Counted from the first letter of the stretch, positions 34,124 through 43,871 are shown. The stretch: DNA of 64,000 bases from Pseudomonadales bacterium (GCA_012103505.1 WLWP01000001.1:186001-250000), one strand, 5' to 3'. A program made the numbers and translations. The notes: generated by a model from the sequence alone, not told the origin.

Positions 34124-35674
34124 TTATGGCATGTACGGGGTAGATGTTGGGCCGAGTTGCGTCTCGATCATTGGTTGAGCGAGCTCCATGAACTCGGCCA
34201 ACATTGGACGCGTATCGCGTGGGTCCATGATGTCTTCGATGTTAAAAGACTCCGCAGTTCGGAAGGGCGACGACAAATCATCGAGTTTGGCCTCTATTTC
34301 TGCACGCTTCGCATCGGGATCGTCCGCTTCGTCAATGACCCGTCGATAGGCAGCAGAAACGCCGCCTGAGATGTGCATCGATCCCCAATGTCCGGAGGGC
34401 CAAGCGACCCGTTTGAACATACCGCTTGGTCGGTCATGACACTGTCCGGCGACGCCGTAGAGTTGGCGAATCAGAATAGAACACCAGGGCATTTGCGTAC
34501 GCAGGGTTGCGCACAACATTTTCGCGCCAGCGCGGACTATGCCCTGAGATTGTGTTTCGGGGCTCACGAAGAAACCGGGTTCGTCAGCGAAGTAGACCAT
34601 CGGCAGATGGAAAGTGTCGCAGAGCTGTAGGAGCCGAATCACTTTGGTACCTGCTGCGACATCCATTGATCCGCCAAGTCGTTTGGGGTTATTGATCATC
34701 ACTCCCGTCGGATAGCCATCGATTCTTGCCAGTCCGACGATGCGTGAGCGACCATAGTGCGGGGTGATCTCGAAAAAAGAGTCTTTGTCGAGAACCGCGT
34801 CGAGAATCTTGTGCGGGTTATAGATTTGTCTTTTATTCCGCGGGATGGCTGACAGCAAAGACTCTTCGCGACGCTTCGGATCGTCGCCGGTTTCCACGCG
34901 CGGGGGCATTTGCCATACGTTTGAAGGTAGATAGCTCAAGAACTGACGAATCATGCCGAAGGCTTCTTCTTCTGTCTCAGCCAGATTGTCGATCACGCCA
35001 GCTTCGTAAACCTGACTCCGCTCATCACCGAGATCTTCTTTCGTGATGTCCAGACCAAGTGCAGCTTTGACCACCGGTGGACCACCAGGAAAGACCTGGC
35101 TAATCCCTTTTACCATCACGTTGAAGTGAGAAAGGCAGGCATCCACCGCGGGAAGCCCCGCGACCGAACCCAGTGCGGCGCTGACAACCGGTACGTTGCA
35201 GAGCAGTTGCTCGATGCCAGGTGTAACTGGGTTAGTGGGGATATAAGTACGACCGATCTGTTCGAAGGTTTTGACGCTACCGCCGGTGGAGTCTAGTAAC
35301 CTGATATAGGGAAGGCGCCAGTCTTTGGCCATATTTTGCGCGTGACCACCTTTATTGCCGATGGCCGCGTCACCCGCTCCGCCTCGAACCGTAAAGTCAC
35401 CGGCATTCAAAACCACCTTGCGACCGTTTAGGCGACAAGCTCCGATAACTGTATTGGACGGGCGAACATCAACGAGTTCGTCACCTTCATAAGTTGCGGC
35501 TCCGGCGAAGCGGCCGATTTCTTGAAATGAGCCGTCGTCGCAAAAGAGATCAAGCCGTTCGCGTACGGTTAGCTTGCCACGAGCACGCTGAACCTCAACA
35601 CCCCTCTCGCCACCCATCTTTTCGGCGAATGCCATCCGCCGATCTATCTCATCAATCTCAGGTTGCCAAACCAT
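34124..35674 (-). CDS. Acyl-CoA carboxylase, carboxyltransferase subunit
   Basis: The 516-residue protein matches propionyl- or methylcrotonyl-CoA carboxylase beta subunits: RARGKLTVRERLDLFCDDGS, then a GGSMDVAAGTK block and AGAKMLCATLR. It transfers carboxyl from biotin to an acyl-CoA. Neither a biotin carboxylase nor a biotin carrier protein is in this window, so partners lie elsewhere. ATG at 35674 is chosen, with GGGGTG upstream; a longer frame starts at 35731 but lacks family sequence there. It is the first gene of the acylase, phospho-lyase and kinase operon, with 13 bases before the acylase start. Confidence 0.88.
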   Translation of the reverse strand: MVWQPEIDEIDRRMAFAEKMGGERGVEVQRARGKLTVRERLDLFCDDGSFQEIGRFAGAATYEGDELVDVRPSNTVIGACRLNGRKVVLNAGDFTVRGGAGDAAIGNKGGHAQNMAKDWRLPYIRLLDSTGGSVKTFEQIGRTYIPTNPVTPGIEQLLCNVPVVSAALGSVAGLPAVDACLSHFNVMVKGISQVFPGGPPVVKAALGLDITKEDLGDERSQVYEAGVIDNLAETEEEAFGMIRQFLSYLPSNVWQMPPRVETGDDPKRREESLLSAIPRNKRQIYNPHKILDAVLDKDSFFEITPHYGRSRIVGLARIDGYPTGVMINNPKRLGGSMDVAAGTKVIRLLQLCDTFHLPMVYFADEPGFFVSPETQSQGIVRAGAKMLCATLRTQMPWCSILIRQLYGVAGQCHDRPSGMFKRVAWPSGHWGSMHISGGVSAAYRRVIDEADDPDAKRAEIEAKLDDLSSPFRTAESFNIEDIMDPRDTRPMLAEFMELAQPMIETQLGPTSTPYMP

Positions 35675-35997
35675 CCCTTCACCCCATTTGTTTCTCCAAC
35701 CGCCATAGTATTGCCGATTGAGGACACACACAAAATCTGGATTACAGCGAGTGAGGCAGAATGCACAGATGATCGAGCGAATTTAGGCTGGGGTTGGTGG
35801 CGGATCGCTGAGTTTCGGTCTTGACGCTGCGAGATTGCTCACCCCGCGTTCGAGCATTCGTCAGTGTGTCGCAGAGAATGTGGATAGACGGTGATTGGTT
35901 GCCGGGTTAGGGCACGCGAACGATTGTTGCGTTGTAGTTTATGGGTCTTGTGATCTTGTGGCGTAGATTGATGGCGAGGCGCGTTCCTGGTTGGCAG
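35675..35997. other. 323-base intergenic region
   Basis: This gap lies between two minus-strand genes. I see no open frame with gene-like features, no repeat and no strong hairpin. It presumably holds the promoter of the carboxyltransferase operon and the 3' end of the hydrolase transcript unit. Confidence 0.5.
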
Positions 35998-37743
35998 TTA
36001 GCCTAGTTCATCGTGAACGAGGTTACCGTCGACGAGTGTGAGGCTGACATTGATGCTGGCCATTTTCTCAGTAGAAATAGCGCTTAAGCGCTCGTCGAGC
36101 ACACAAAGATCTGCCATCTTACCCACCTCTAGTGAGCCTTTGTAGTGATCGGCGCGGTCTTGCCAAGCGCCTGCCCATGTATAGGTGCGGATCGCGTCAT
36201 CTAGGCTGATGCGTTGTTCGGGGCCTGACACTTGCCCCGTTTGCTTGCCTTTGCGATCCATGCATGTCGCGATGCCCTGTAACCAGTTGCCCTCGGTCAC
36301 TGGTGCATCGGAGCTGCTTGCGACTACCACACCTTGGTCCAGTCCTGTACGGAAAGGGAACTCGTACGCGGCCCGCTCAGCACCGAGTGCCGCCACTTGG
36401 CCGTCGGCGATGAGATGCTTGATCTCTGGATTTAGATTGGCGCCGATCTTGTACTTTGCCATGGTGGCAAAGGTCTCTGGCGAGACTAAGTCGCCGTGAA
36501 TAATGTAGTGCCGCGGATCTGCCTTCTTGCCCGCAGACTGCACTCGCTCGTAGGCGTCAATAATTGTATCGATACTGCGATCCCCCGTTACGTGTGTGCC
36601 TATTTGCAGACCGCGAGCATGAATCAGGTCGACCATGCGATTGAGTTCGGCTACGCGCTCCTCGTGGCTGTCGCCCGCGATCAGCAAACTGCCATTACCG
36701 CCACCGACGTAGGGTTCGTGCAGCCAAGCTGTTTTGTTTCCTGTCGGGATGCCATCACCCATAATTTTGACACCAGGAAGCTGAAACCACAGTGGGTTAT
36801 CGGCTGACAATTGATCAAACGCCTTTAGCGTCTCGGTCAAGCCCGCGAGAGAATCAGGCGAGCGAACGAGCCCGGTTACTCTCAATTTCGCCGTGATAGC
36901 CTCTGCTGCCAGTTCATCCATCTGTCGAAGTATTTCTGGCGTCTGGCCAGGTACCGTACAACTGGTGACACCATTGGCGAGCATAAGCGACATGGCGGAT
37001 CGCAGCGCGGCTTTGTTCTGTTCAGCAGTTGGCGCTGGTATCACTTCGCGGACAGCCCAGGCTGCACCTTCAAACAGCAAGCCGGATGGCTGACCTTGCT
37101 CATCTTTGACGATGACCCCACCCACGGGTGGTACCGTATCGGCGGTAATGCCAGCGATTTTCAAGGCCGCGCTATTCACCCAAATTGCGTGCCCCGAAAA
37201 CTCGGTGAGAGCGACCGGGTGATCGGGTGAAACGGCATCTAGGTCTTGAGCCGTTGGTGCGCGACCTTCCTCAAAGTAGGGCTGGTCCCATCCCCGACCC
37301 AGAATCCATTCGCCCTTCGGCTTTGATTTTGCTTGGGTGGCGACTTGCGTAACACAGTCTGCGATGGACTTCGCATTAGGGAAACTCAGATCTAAGGAAA
37401 ACGGCGGCCGCGAGTGAGCCCAGCCTAAGAGATGGAGATGTGAGTCGTTGATGCCTGGAAGTACTGTGCGCCCGTCGAGACTAAATTGACGAGTTTCTGG
37501 GCTGACAAATTGCGCGATCTCATCATCGCTACCCACCGCGATAATTTGATTCGCTTGAACAGCGATGGCACTGACACGACGATCATTTGCATCTACCGTA
37601 TGAATTTCGCCACCCGTCAGAACAATGTCGGCCATCGGCTTTGCTGGGGTCGAACAAGCACCGAGAGCTAGAGGGGGCATAGTTGCTAGCAGCCGTCTGC
37701 GCGTTAGATCCATGGTCTGACCGGGGTAGTTTTGCTTCCGCAT
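35998..37743 (-). CDS. YtcJ-like amidohydrolase, Tat lipoprotein
   Basis: The product is about 581 residues. The leader MDLTRRRLLATMPPLALGAC combines a twin-arginine motif with lipobox L-G-A-C, so it is exported folded and lipid-anchored. PGINDSHLHLLGW holds the H-x-H metal pair of amidohydrolase family 3, with GTHVTGDRSID and VVASSSDAPV further on supplying the later His and Asp. Substrates of exported YtcJ proteins are unknown; amides and cyclic ureides are guesses. The ATG at 37743 has GGGAGAA upstream; the ATG at 37713 would start exactly at the Tat motif and is possible. It is divergent from a serine hydrolase gene at 37823. Confidence 0.83.
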   Translation of the reverse strand: MRKQNYPGQTMDLTRRRLLATMPPLALGACSTPAKPMADIVLTGGEIHTVDANDRRVSAIAVQANQIIAVGSDDEIAQFVSPETRQFSLDGRTVLPGINDSHLHLLGWAHSRPPFSLDLSFPNAKSIADCVTQVATQAKSKPKGEWILGRGWDQPYFEEGRAPTAQDLDAVSPDHPVALTEFSGHAIWVNSAALKIAGITADTVPPVGGVIVKDEQGQPSGLLFEGAAWAVREVIPAPTAEQNKAALRSAMSLMLANGVTSCTVPGQTPEILRQMDELAAEAITAKLRVTGLVRSPDSLAGLTETLKAFDQLSADNPLWFQLPGVKIMGDGIPTGNKTAWLHEPYVGGGNGSLLIAGDSHEERVAELNRMVDLIHARGLQIGTHVTGDRSIDTIIDAYERVQSAGKKADPRHYIIHGDLVSPETFATMAKYKIGANLNPEIKHLIADGQVAALGAERAAYEFPFRTGLDQGVVVASSSDAPVTEGNWLQGIATCMDRKGKQTGQVSGPEQRISLDDAIRTYTWAGAWQDRADHYKGSLEVGKMADLCVLDERLSAISTEKMASINVSLTLVDGNLVHDELG

Positions 37744-37822
37744 GAGATTACGCGTTCTCCCAGCGGTAGGACAAGAGCGAATGGTCATACCTACTTGTGG
37801 CCAGGCTCGTTAGACTCGCGAC

Positions 37823-39196
37823 ATGACTTTTAGAATCATGGTGATTGCACTTTCCTGCCTTTTCATCAGTTGCCCCTATGCTGCTGAGACCTCTGAGGGA
37901 TTGAGAGCTGACCTTGAGAAGATTCAGCAATCGGCGGCGATCCCGGTGCTAGCCTTGGGGCTATTCGATAATTTTGCCGTTTCGCATGTCTGGGTACTGG
38001 GCAATGCGAACGCAGATACGCCATTACGTTGGGGATCGATCTCGAAGACTTATACAGCGATGGCACTAAGCCATGCGGTCGACGCTAGGAAGTTAAGTTG
38101 GGACCAACCAATTCGGGAAGTGCTTGAGGCACCCCCATGGCAGAACCCGTGGCAAGACAAACACCCCGTTCGGTTTCGAGATCTTGCGGAATTGTGTGCC
38201 GGTGTATCTGATTTGTCTTTCCAGGAATTCAATGACAATCAACCCCATCCCCGTGATGAAGTGCTCGCGACTCCTCGCCCAATTTTGTGGCCACCCGGCT
38301 TGCAGCATAGCTATACCAATGTCGCACCTGGTCTGAGTGCATGGGTGGTCGAAAGGCTCACCAAAACATCTTTCGATGACTACATGGGTAAACATGTTTT
38401 TAATCCACTGGGGATGGCGGGGAGCTCCTACTCTCCAGTAGCGGGTTTGCCAGGTGGCTATAAGGCCGATGGGTTAACCCAAATACCGTACTGGCACATG
38501 ACGTTTCCTGCTGCGGGAGGATTGAATGCGTCTCTCAACGCGATGCTCAATGGTTTGAAGGTGTTGTTGAATCAGGGAGAACGGGACGAGGCGCGCGTGG
38601 TGTCTGAAGCAACTGTGAGACGAATGGTCAGTTCAGGCTGTGCTGGGGCTAGCGAGAGATCAATCTCGGTTGGGTATGGTGCCGGTATGTATGGGCGGGT
38701 ACGCCAGGGTTTTGTGTTTTATGGGCATGGCGGTGACGCGGACGGATATCGCTCCCGGTATGGCTTACTGCCCGAGCACGGTAGGGGATATGTCGTGTTA
38801 ATTAATACGGACAATCCTAGAGTGCTAAGAAGGATAGAACGCCGGGTCGAACAATTTGTCACACGTGATTTGATCCCGAAAATTGCGCAAGAAGGAAATG
38901 GCGAAGAAGAGTTGTCTCGTTGGGTCGGTCGCTACTACCCAAGTTCAGTGCGATTCGGCGTTGCACGCTGGCGCCAAGGGACACTTGCCGCTATCGATGT
39001 ATCCGCCAAGAACGGCAACTTAGTGTTCGGCGAGGAGCCTGAGCTGGTAGCTATGGGCAGCGGGCGTTTCAGGCGACAGTCCGATCCGGTTGCAACAATC
39101 GCGTTCTTTGAAGACAGCGGCGTCACCTACCTACAAGGCGAACTCGGAAATTATGTGCGAATGGATCATTTGCCCGCTTGGCTGGAACTCAACTAA
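37823..39196 (+). CDS. Serine beta-lactamase-fold hydrolase, secreted
   Basis: The 457-residue protein has a signal peptide (about residues 1-20), a class C beta-lactamase/esterase fold with Ser72-I-S-Lys75, Tyr164-T-Asn166 and later YGHGGDADGYRS as the third motif. Such enzymes hydrolyse beta-lactams, peptides or esters. The C-terminal 100 residues form a further domain seen in EstB-like proteins. It ends eight bases inside the convergent regulator gene. A second hydrolase of this fold lies at 42500. Confidence 0.85.
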   Translation: MTFRIMVIALSCLFISCPYAAETSEGLRADLEKIQQSAAIPVLALGLFDNFAVSHVWVLGNANADTPLRWGSISKTYTAMALSHAVDARKLSWDQPIREVLEAPPWQNPWQDKHPVRFRDLAELCAGVSDLSFQEFNDNQPHPRDEVLATPRPILWPPGLQHSYTNVAPGLSAWVVERLTKTSFDDYMGKHVFNPLGMAGSSYSPVAGLPGGYKADGLTQIPYWHMTFPAAGGLNASLNAMLNGLKVLLNQGERDEARVVSEATVRRMVSSGCAGASERSISVGYGAGMYGRVRQGFVFYGHGGDADGYRSRYGLLPEHGRGYVVLINTDNPRVLRRIERRVEQFVTRDLIPKIAQEGNGEEELSRWVGRYYPSSVRFGVARWRQGTLAAIDVSAKNGNLVFGEEPELVAMGSGRFRRQSDPVATIAFFEDSGVTYLQGELGNYVRMDHLPAWLELN

Positions 39197-40745
39197 AGCC
39201 TAACTCCGTCAGTGTTTCCTTGAATTTTGTCTGCAGAGGCGCAGCTACTGGAAACGAACGAAAGAAGTGGGCCGTCCTAAAGTGTGGCGCGCGTTGCTTG
39301 AGCGAGTTGCTCCAAGACATTGCGCTCTCGAGATCACCAGCGCTATGTGTCGTGATTGCGGCGATGGCGTCGATGAGGTGGTGTGCACGTGGTGCGTTTG
39401 CTGCCTGAACGCCCCAATCTGCTGCAGCTTCGTACTCACCGCGTGAGATATGGCCGAGCGCCCTTGTTGCGAGAAAGCCGTATTGCAGAGGGTCTATCGG
39501 CGAAAGCGACAGTGCCCGCATGCTGAGATCCGTCGTTTCAGAGACGTCGCCAGAGATGACACTCATTAAGCTCTGGTTGTAATAAGCGAGTGCATTGTTT
39601 GGGCTTATTTGCGCGCATCGTTCAAACCAAGGACTGGCTTGTTCAGCTTGCCCGTTTAGAAGCTTCGCACGGCCCATCATGAGGCTTGCGATCGGGTCAA
39701 GTTGATCGAGTTCGAAGGCGCGTTCCGCGTATTTAAGCGAGAGCGATTGGGCCTCATGAACATCGCTTGAGTAGCCAACAAAAGCATTCTGAAATTGGGT
39801 GAACGAGAGACCTGCGTGAGCGAGAGCGAACTGGCTGTCGAGCTTTACGGCCTGCTCGAAGAGGTGTGTCGCAATTTCATTGTCGTGGGCATTGAAACGA
39901 TTCGCATGTCGAAGCCCACGGAAGTACGACATCCAGGCGCTCAAATCTTCAGTTGCGAACTGCTCAGTGAGCTTAGCTTCTTCCACTTGGATACGCTGTT
40001 CGATCGCATTGGCGATATGTGTTGCGATTTGGCCGCGTAGAGCTAGTAAATCGGACAGCTCGTTGACGTACCGCTCAGCCCATATGGCTTGACCGGTTGC
40101 GGCCTCTATAAGCTCAACGGTGACTGTGGCTTGTTCGTCGAAAAGGGCGAGGGTTCCAGTTAGGACATAGTCTACATGCAGAATTTCTGCGGCTTGTGAG
40201 ACAACGTTGTTGACGCCGCGCAGACGAAATGTGGAGGCACGCGATATCACCTTGAGCCAATGTAGGCGTGATAGATCGGCTATGACCTCGTGGGAGATAG
40301 CGTCGGCGAGGGGTTCATAGCGAGTGTCCAGGCTCAGCAAGGTCAAGGGCAGGATGGCGACCGAAGGGTTGGCGCGCTGATCTTGAGTGTCCTGATGTTG
40401 CGCTTGCGTATCACGAGGGACGACGCTGGCAGGGCTTGTGGTCGTGACTTCACCGACAAACCGAAAACCTTGTTGACGATGCGTTTTGATAAGTCGTTGT
40501 TGCTTGCCGTCATCTCCCAGAGCTGCTCTTGCAGTTTTTATCCGGCTGCTAATTGCAGCTTCTGAGACGATACGACCTCCCCAAATCCGCTCCAGGAGCT
40601 CGTCTTTCGTGACAACGCGCTCCGATTGGGCGATCAGCAGCTCGAGCAAGGCAAAAACTTGTGGTTCAACAAGGACTTGCGTGCCATTTTGGCTGAGTTC
40701 GAGCTTGATCGTATCGAGGCAAAAATCCTCGAATTGATACTGCAT
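39189..40745 (-). CDS. Winged-helix (OmpR/CadC-type) regulator with TPR-like C-terminus, soluble
   Basis: Residues 1-105 form an OmpR-type winged helix (EPQVFALLELLIAQSERVV, then IKTARAALGDDGKQQRLIKT). A linker leads to a TolB/FlgO-like region (VAILPLTLLSLDTRYEPLAD, then YVLTGTLALFDEQATVTVEL, about 128-225) and then TPR-like helices to residue 518. CadC-type regulators have a membrane helix between these parts; none is seen here, so it senses a cytoplasmic signal. It is divergent from the globin fusion gene and may control it through the 149-base gap. Confidence 0.83.
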   Translation of the reverse strand: MQYQFEDFCLDTIKLELSQNGTQVLVEPQVFALLELLIAQSERVVTKDELLERIWGGRIVSEAAISSRIKTARAALGDDGKQQRLIKTHRQQGFRFVGEVTTTSPASVVPRDTQAQHQDTQDQRANPSVAILPLTLLSLDTRYEPLADAISHEVIADLSRLHWLKVISRASTFRLRGVNNVVSQAAEILHVDYVLTGTLALFDEQATVTVELIEAATGQAIWAERYVNELSDLLALRGQIATHIANAIEQRIQVEEAKLTEQFATEDLSAWMSYFRGLRHANRFNAHDNEIATHLFEQAVKLDSQFALAHAGLSFTQFQNAFVGYSSDVHEAQSLSLKYAERAFELDQLDPIASLMMGRAKLLNGQAEQASPWFERCAQISPNNALAYYNQSLMSVISGDVSETTDLSMRALSLSPIDPLQYGFLATRALGHISRGEYEAAADWGVQAANAPRAHHLIDAIAAITTHSAGDLESAMSWSNSLKQRAPHFRTAHFFRSFPVAAPLQTKFKETLTELGFS

Positions 40746-40852
40746 ATCGGTCCTTGTTTCACGTCTTCAGACTCTCTCCACGTAATCTTCAGGCAATAAC
40801 CATGTCGCCTGCAAGCGAGGATGTGCAATCGGGACCACACTGCATTCACAGT

Positions 40853-40869
40853 TTGATGATTCTCATCAA
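40853..40869. promoter_or_regulatory. TTGATGA-N3-TCATCAA inverted repeat, possible operator
   Basis: TTGATGA (40853-40859) and TCATCAA (40863-40869) are exact reverse complements around three bases. The site is 26 bases before the globin fusion ATG and about 110 before the regulator start. The outer TTGAT/ATCAA recalls FNR/DNR boxes, but the spacing is seven rather than four bases. A binding site for the divergent regulator is the simplest guess. Confidence 0.4.
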
Positions 40870-40894
40870 CGCGTAACAGGTACAGGAGTTCGAC

Positions 40895-41959
40895 ATGTCA
40901 TTCGTTAACGTCACTACATTTCATTCCTTGAAGCTCGACATGGTCGACGTTTTGGCTGTGTCCTTTTTACTACTCGGCGGTATCTTGTTCTTCGTTGGTG
41001 TAACAATTGATACCCGAGCACTAAGTGAGTTTTTGCAGGTGTTTGTCGATGAGTGGACCCCAGGGTTCGTCATCGATGGTCTGTTGTTGCTGGTTGTCAA
41101 CCGGATCATTCGCCGCAACGAGCGGAACAATGTCCTAGCCCAAGTCGGCAGTCTGAGTAATGACTTTGCTTTAGACGCTGTGCGACGGGCACGTACAGAA
41201 GGATGGCTTGAAGACGGTTCGATGACAGGGCGGGAGCTCAGAAAGGCTAAGCTCGCGACTGCGGATTTGAGTGGCGCAAGACTGACCAAAGCCGATTTGC
41301 GATATGCCGACTTAACCGATACCTCCCTCACGCATGCCGACCTCAGGGAAGCCAACTTGACGGGCGCGAATTTACGCAATGCTGACTTAAGGTGGGCAGA
41401 CTTACGGGGTGCCAAACTGAGCTGGGCGGACATGATGGGCGCACGCGTTGAGGGTGCTAGGTTTGAGGATGCCGAGGTGCGCTTTGCGTCTGTTGATGCG
41501 GAATTTCGAGTGGCGCAACCACAGGACAGTAACGGCACCATAGAGGGCGGGCATTTACGTTGTCATCAGGTGGCGACGTTGCGTTCGTCATTTGCAATGA
41601 TTGAAGCTGCTGGGGAACAAGCGATTGGTCTATTCTATGACAATCTCTTCGACGCCAAGCCTGACCTTCGAGCGATGTTCTCAGCGTCGCAGAAGCGCCA
41701 AAGCCAAAAGTTCTTACAGAGTTTGAAGGTGATTGTTGGCAGCCTCGGTGAGCCCGAAAGAAGTATCGAGGTTTTGGAACAGTTAGGCCGCAGGCACCAA
41801 TCGATGGGTATCCAAGCAGCCCACTACGAATTGGCGGGCGCAGTCTTGTTGGCAACACTGGCGGACTTTTTCGGCGAGGAGTTTACTGTAGAGGTTCAAG
41901 ACGCGTGGCAGGCAGGATTTACGCTGATAGCCAATGTCATGATCCAGGCGGCGGCTTAA
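40895..41959 (+). CDS. Membrane-anchored pentapeptide-repeat protein with C-terminal globin domain
   Basis: This 354-residue protein joins three parts. Two hydrophobic helices (about residues 17-38 and 57-72) anchor it. Residues about 112-200 are pentapeptide repeats of the A-D/N-L-x-x type (TKADLRYADL, REANLTGANL and so on), forming a right-handed quadrilateral helix. Residues about 222-354 are a globin: LFYDNLFDAKPDLRAMF gives B10 Tyr248 and CD1 Phe262, and LGRRHQSMGIQAAHYELAG gives proximal His301 with Tyr311, aligned to His85 and Tyr95 of E. coli Hmp. DAWQAGFTLIANVMI closes the fold. It should bind haem and O2 or NO, near the cytoplasmic face. No reductase domain follows. AGGAG precedes the ATG. 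Confidence 0.85.
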   Translation: MSFVNVTTFHSLKLDMVDVLAVSFLLLGGILFFVGVTIDTRALSEFLQVFVDEWTPGFVIDGLLLLVVNRIIRRNERNNVLAQVGSLSNDFALDAVRRARTEGWLEDGSMTGRELRKAKLATADLSGARLTKADLRYADLTDTSLTHADLREANLTGANLRNADLRWADLRGAKLSWADMMGARVEGARFEDAEVRFASVDAEFRVAQPQDSNGTIEGGHLRCHQVATLRSSFAMIEAAGEQAIGLFYDNLFDAKPDLRAMFSASQKRQSQKFLQSLKVIVGSLGEPERSIEVLEQLGRRHQSMGIQAAHYELAGAVLLATLADFFGEEFTVEVQDAWQAGFTLIANVMIQAAA

Positions 41960-42033
41960 TCCAGATCAGTTCTATGTGATGGGCTAATCACCGTATACTC
42001 TGTTGTAAATGGTGAAATGCAGGAACGGTGACT

Positions 42034-42483
42034 ATGTCGGTCGCAATTAGGGCTGGTCGTCTTGAGGATGTGGAGAATTGTCGCGCGTTGTTGGAGATTC
42101 TCGGCGCTGCCGACAGCCAGCGACAAGCCCCTCCCGGGTTCACTACCATATTCGAGAAACTCTTAACCGAAGAACGCGGTCGAGTGATCGTCGCAGAGGA
42201 AGCCGGTGTCGTACTTGGCATGGCGACGGTGAGTTACAACATCGCGCTCCGATATGATGGTGAGTACTGTCAACTCGAGGAGCTGATTGTCGATCCATCG
42301 GCGCGTGGCAAGAATGTCGGCGGCTTGCTCGTACAGCAAACGATTGCGGACGCCACGGCCCGAGGTTGTGCTGAGTTTGGCCTCTATCTGGTGGAACACA
42401 CTGAACATAATCGACCGTTCTATGAAAAATATGGCCTGCTAGCGGTTGGCACCGAGATGCGCATGCCGTTGAAAAAGGATTGA
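42034..42483 (+). CDS. GNAT family N-acetyltransferase
   Basis: The 149-residue protein has the GNAT acetyl-CoA motif LEELIVDPSARGKNVGG (Arg-Gly-Lys-Asn-Val-Gly-Gly), then LYLVEHTEHNRPFYEKYGL, the C-terminal half of the fold. It would acetylate a small amine or protein in the cytoplasm. The ATG at 42034 has AGGA nine bases upstream; GTG at 42028 in the same frame is less likely. The next gene starts 16 bases after the stop. Confidence 0.85.
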   Translation: MSVAIRAGRLEDVENCRALLEILGAADSQRQAPPGFTTIFEKLLTEERGRVIVAEEAGVVLGMATVSYNIALRYDGEYCQLEELIVDPSARGKNVGGLLVQQTIADATARGCAEFGLYLVEHTEHNRPFYEKYGLLAVGTEMRMPLKKD

Positions 42484-42499
42484 TGAAGGAGAACCGTAG

Positions 42500-43843
42500 A
42501 TGTTGTTTTTGAGACTGGTAGTAGCGGCGGTAGCGATGATTGCCTTGCAGGTGAACGCTGCTGATCTGAGCGAAGGTTCACCGGATGCGCATGGCTTCTC
42601 CGAAGAGCGGCTCGAACGCATCGATGACTTCATGAATGAGGCAGTTGCAGAAGAAACGATGGTTGGTGGGCTTGGGATGATCGCGCGGAACGGTGCAGTG
42701 ATTTATACCAGTACCTGGGGGGAGCGGAATCGTGAACGTCAGGAAACGATGACGACCGATACACTTTTTCGAATCTATTCGATGACCAAACCGATTACGA
42801 GTGTGGCCGTGATGATGCTTTACGAAGAGGGTCACTTTAACTTGAACGACCCTGTTGCTAAGTACATCCCAGAACTCGCCGATCTCAAACTAGCCGTCTC
42901 CACCGCAGAATCTGGCATTGAGGCGGAATCCGATGGCACCGTGAGCCGAACGATCGGGGAAGGTGACTCTGCCAGCCAAGGTCAGCTGCGCGAACCTCAG
43001 CGTCAACCCACGATTAGAGATTTGCTTGCTCATACAGCGGGCTTTAGCTATGGCTTGTTCGGCAATACCGAGGTCGATCGACTTTATCGACAAGCCGGGA
43101 TCCCGTATGCCCATGAGGGATTACAAAGTTTCGTTGCCGCGTTGGGCAAGCTGCCTCTGCAATATGAACCCGGATCTCGTTGGCACTATAGTGTCTCCGT
43201 TGATGTGCAAGGGCGCCTTGTGGAAGTTGTTAGCGGGATGCGTTTTAGTAACTTCCTGCGAGAGCGCTTGTTCACTCCTCTTGGAATGACAGACACGTTC
43301 TTTAGGGTACCTGAAGATAAGCGAGCGAGACTCGCGCAACTCTATCAACCTGAAGGCACTGCAGAGGGCTTGATGACCTACCTGCAACCGACGAGGTCGG
43401 ATCGTTTGGAAGTTGCCCACGCGAGTACGAGTCGGACTTATCAGACCGACGCAACCTTCGAAAGCGGCGGCGGTGGACTCGTCTCTAGTGCATCTGACTA
43501 TTTAAGATTCGCGCAAATGTTACTCAACGGCGGTGAGCTAGACGGGGTTCGCGTCCTGTCGCCCAAAACGGTTGCCCTCATGTCACGTAATCACGTTAGT
43601 GGTGGGATCGATGGCAGACCTGGTGTCGGTTTCGGGCTTGGTTTTGGCGTCGCGATGGATGTCGGTGCCAGCGGGGAGATTGGCTCCGACGGCGAATACA
43701 ACTGGGGTGGGGCGGCCGGTACGCGGTTTTGGGTGGATCCAGAGGAAAATCTAATCGGACTTTTTATGGTGCAAAGTCGACCGCATCGAACAACGCTCGC
43801 ACAGCGATTCAAGACGTTGACCTATCAAGCGCTTGTCGAGTAA
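42500..43843 (+). CDS. Serine beta-lactamase-fold hydrolase (esterase EstB-like), secreted
   Basis: The 447-residue protein has a signal peptide (about residues 1-20, ending VNA) and class C beta-lactamase motifs: Ser94-M-T-Lys97 in IYSMTKPITS, then WHYSVSVDVQGRL as the Y-x-S/N region. SASDYLRFAQMLLNGG and GFGLGFGVAMDVG are typical of EstB-like esterases that prefer short acyl esters. GAAGGAGA precedes the ATG. It lies in a row of secreted hydrolase genes with the following carboxylesterase. Confidence 0.87.
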   Translation: MLFLRLVVAAVAMIALQVNAADLSEGSPDAHGFSEERLERIDDFMNEAVAEETMVGGLGMIARNGAVIYTSTWGERNRERQETMTTDTLFRIYSMTKPITSVAVMMLYEEGHFNLNDPVAKYIPELADLKLAVSTAESGIEAESDGTVSRTIGEGDSASQGQLREPQRQPTIRDLLAHTAGFSYGLFGNTEVDRLYRQAGIPYAHEGLQSFVAALGKLPLQYEPGSRWHYSVSVDVQGRLVEVVSGMRFSNFLRERLFTPLGMTDTFFRVPEDKRARLAQLYQPEGTAEGLMTYLQPTRSDRLEVAHASTSRTYQTDATFESGGGGLVSSASDYLRFAQMLLNGGELDGVRVLSPKTVALMSRNHVSGGIDGRPGVGFGLGFGVAMDVGASGEIGSDGEYNWGGAAGTRFWVDPEENLIGLFMVQSRPHRTTLAQRFKTLTYQALVE

Positions 43844-43871
43844 CGATTTGGGGTAACACCGTGGGGGATTT

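Noticed and set aside
40853..40869. FNR/DNR box reading of the palindrome
   Set aside because: Half-sites are seven bases apart instead of four; it is listed only as a general inverted repeat.
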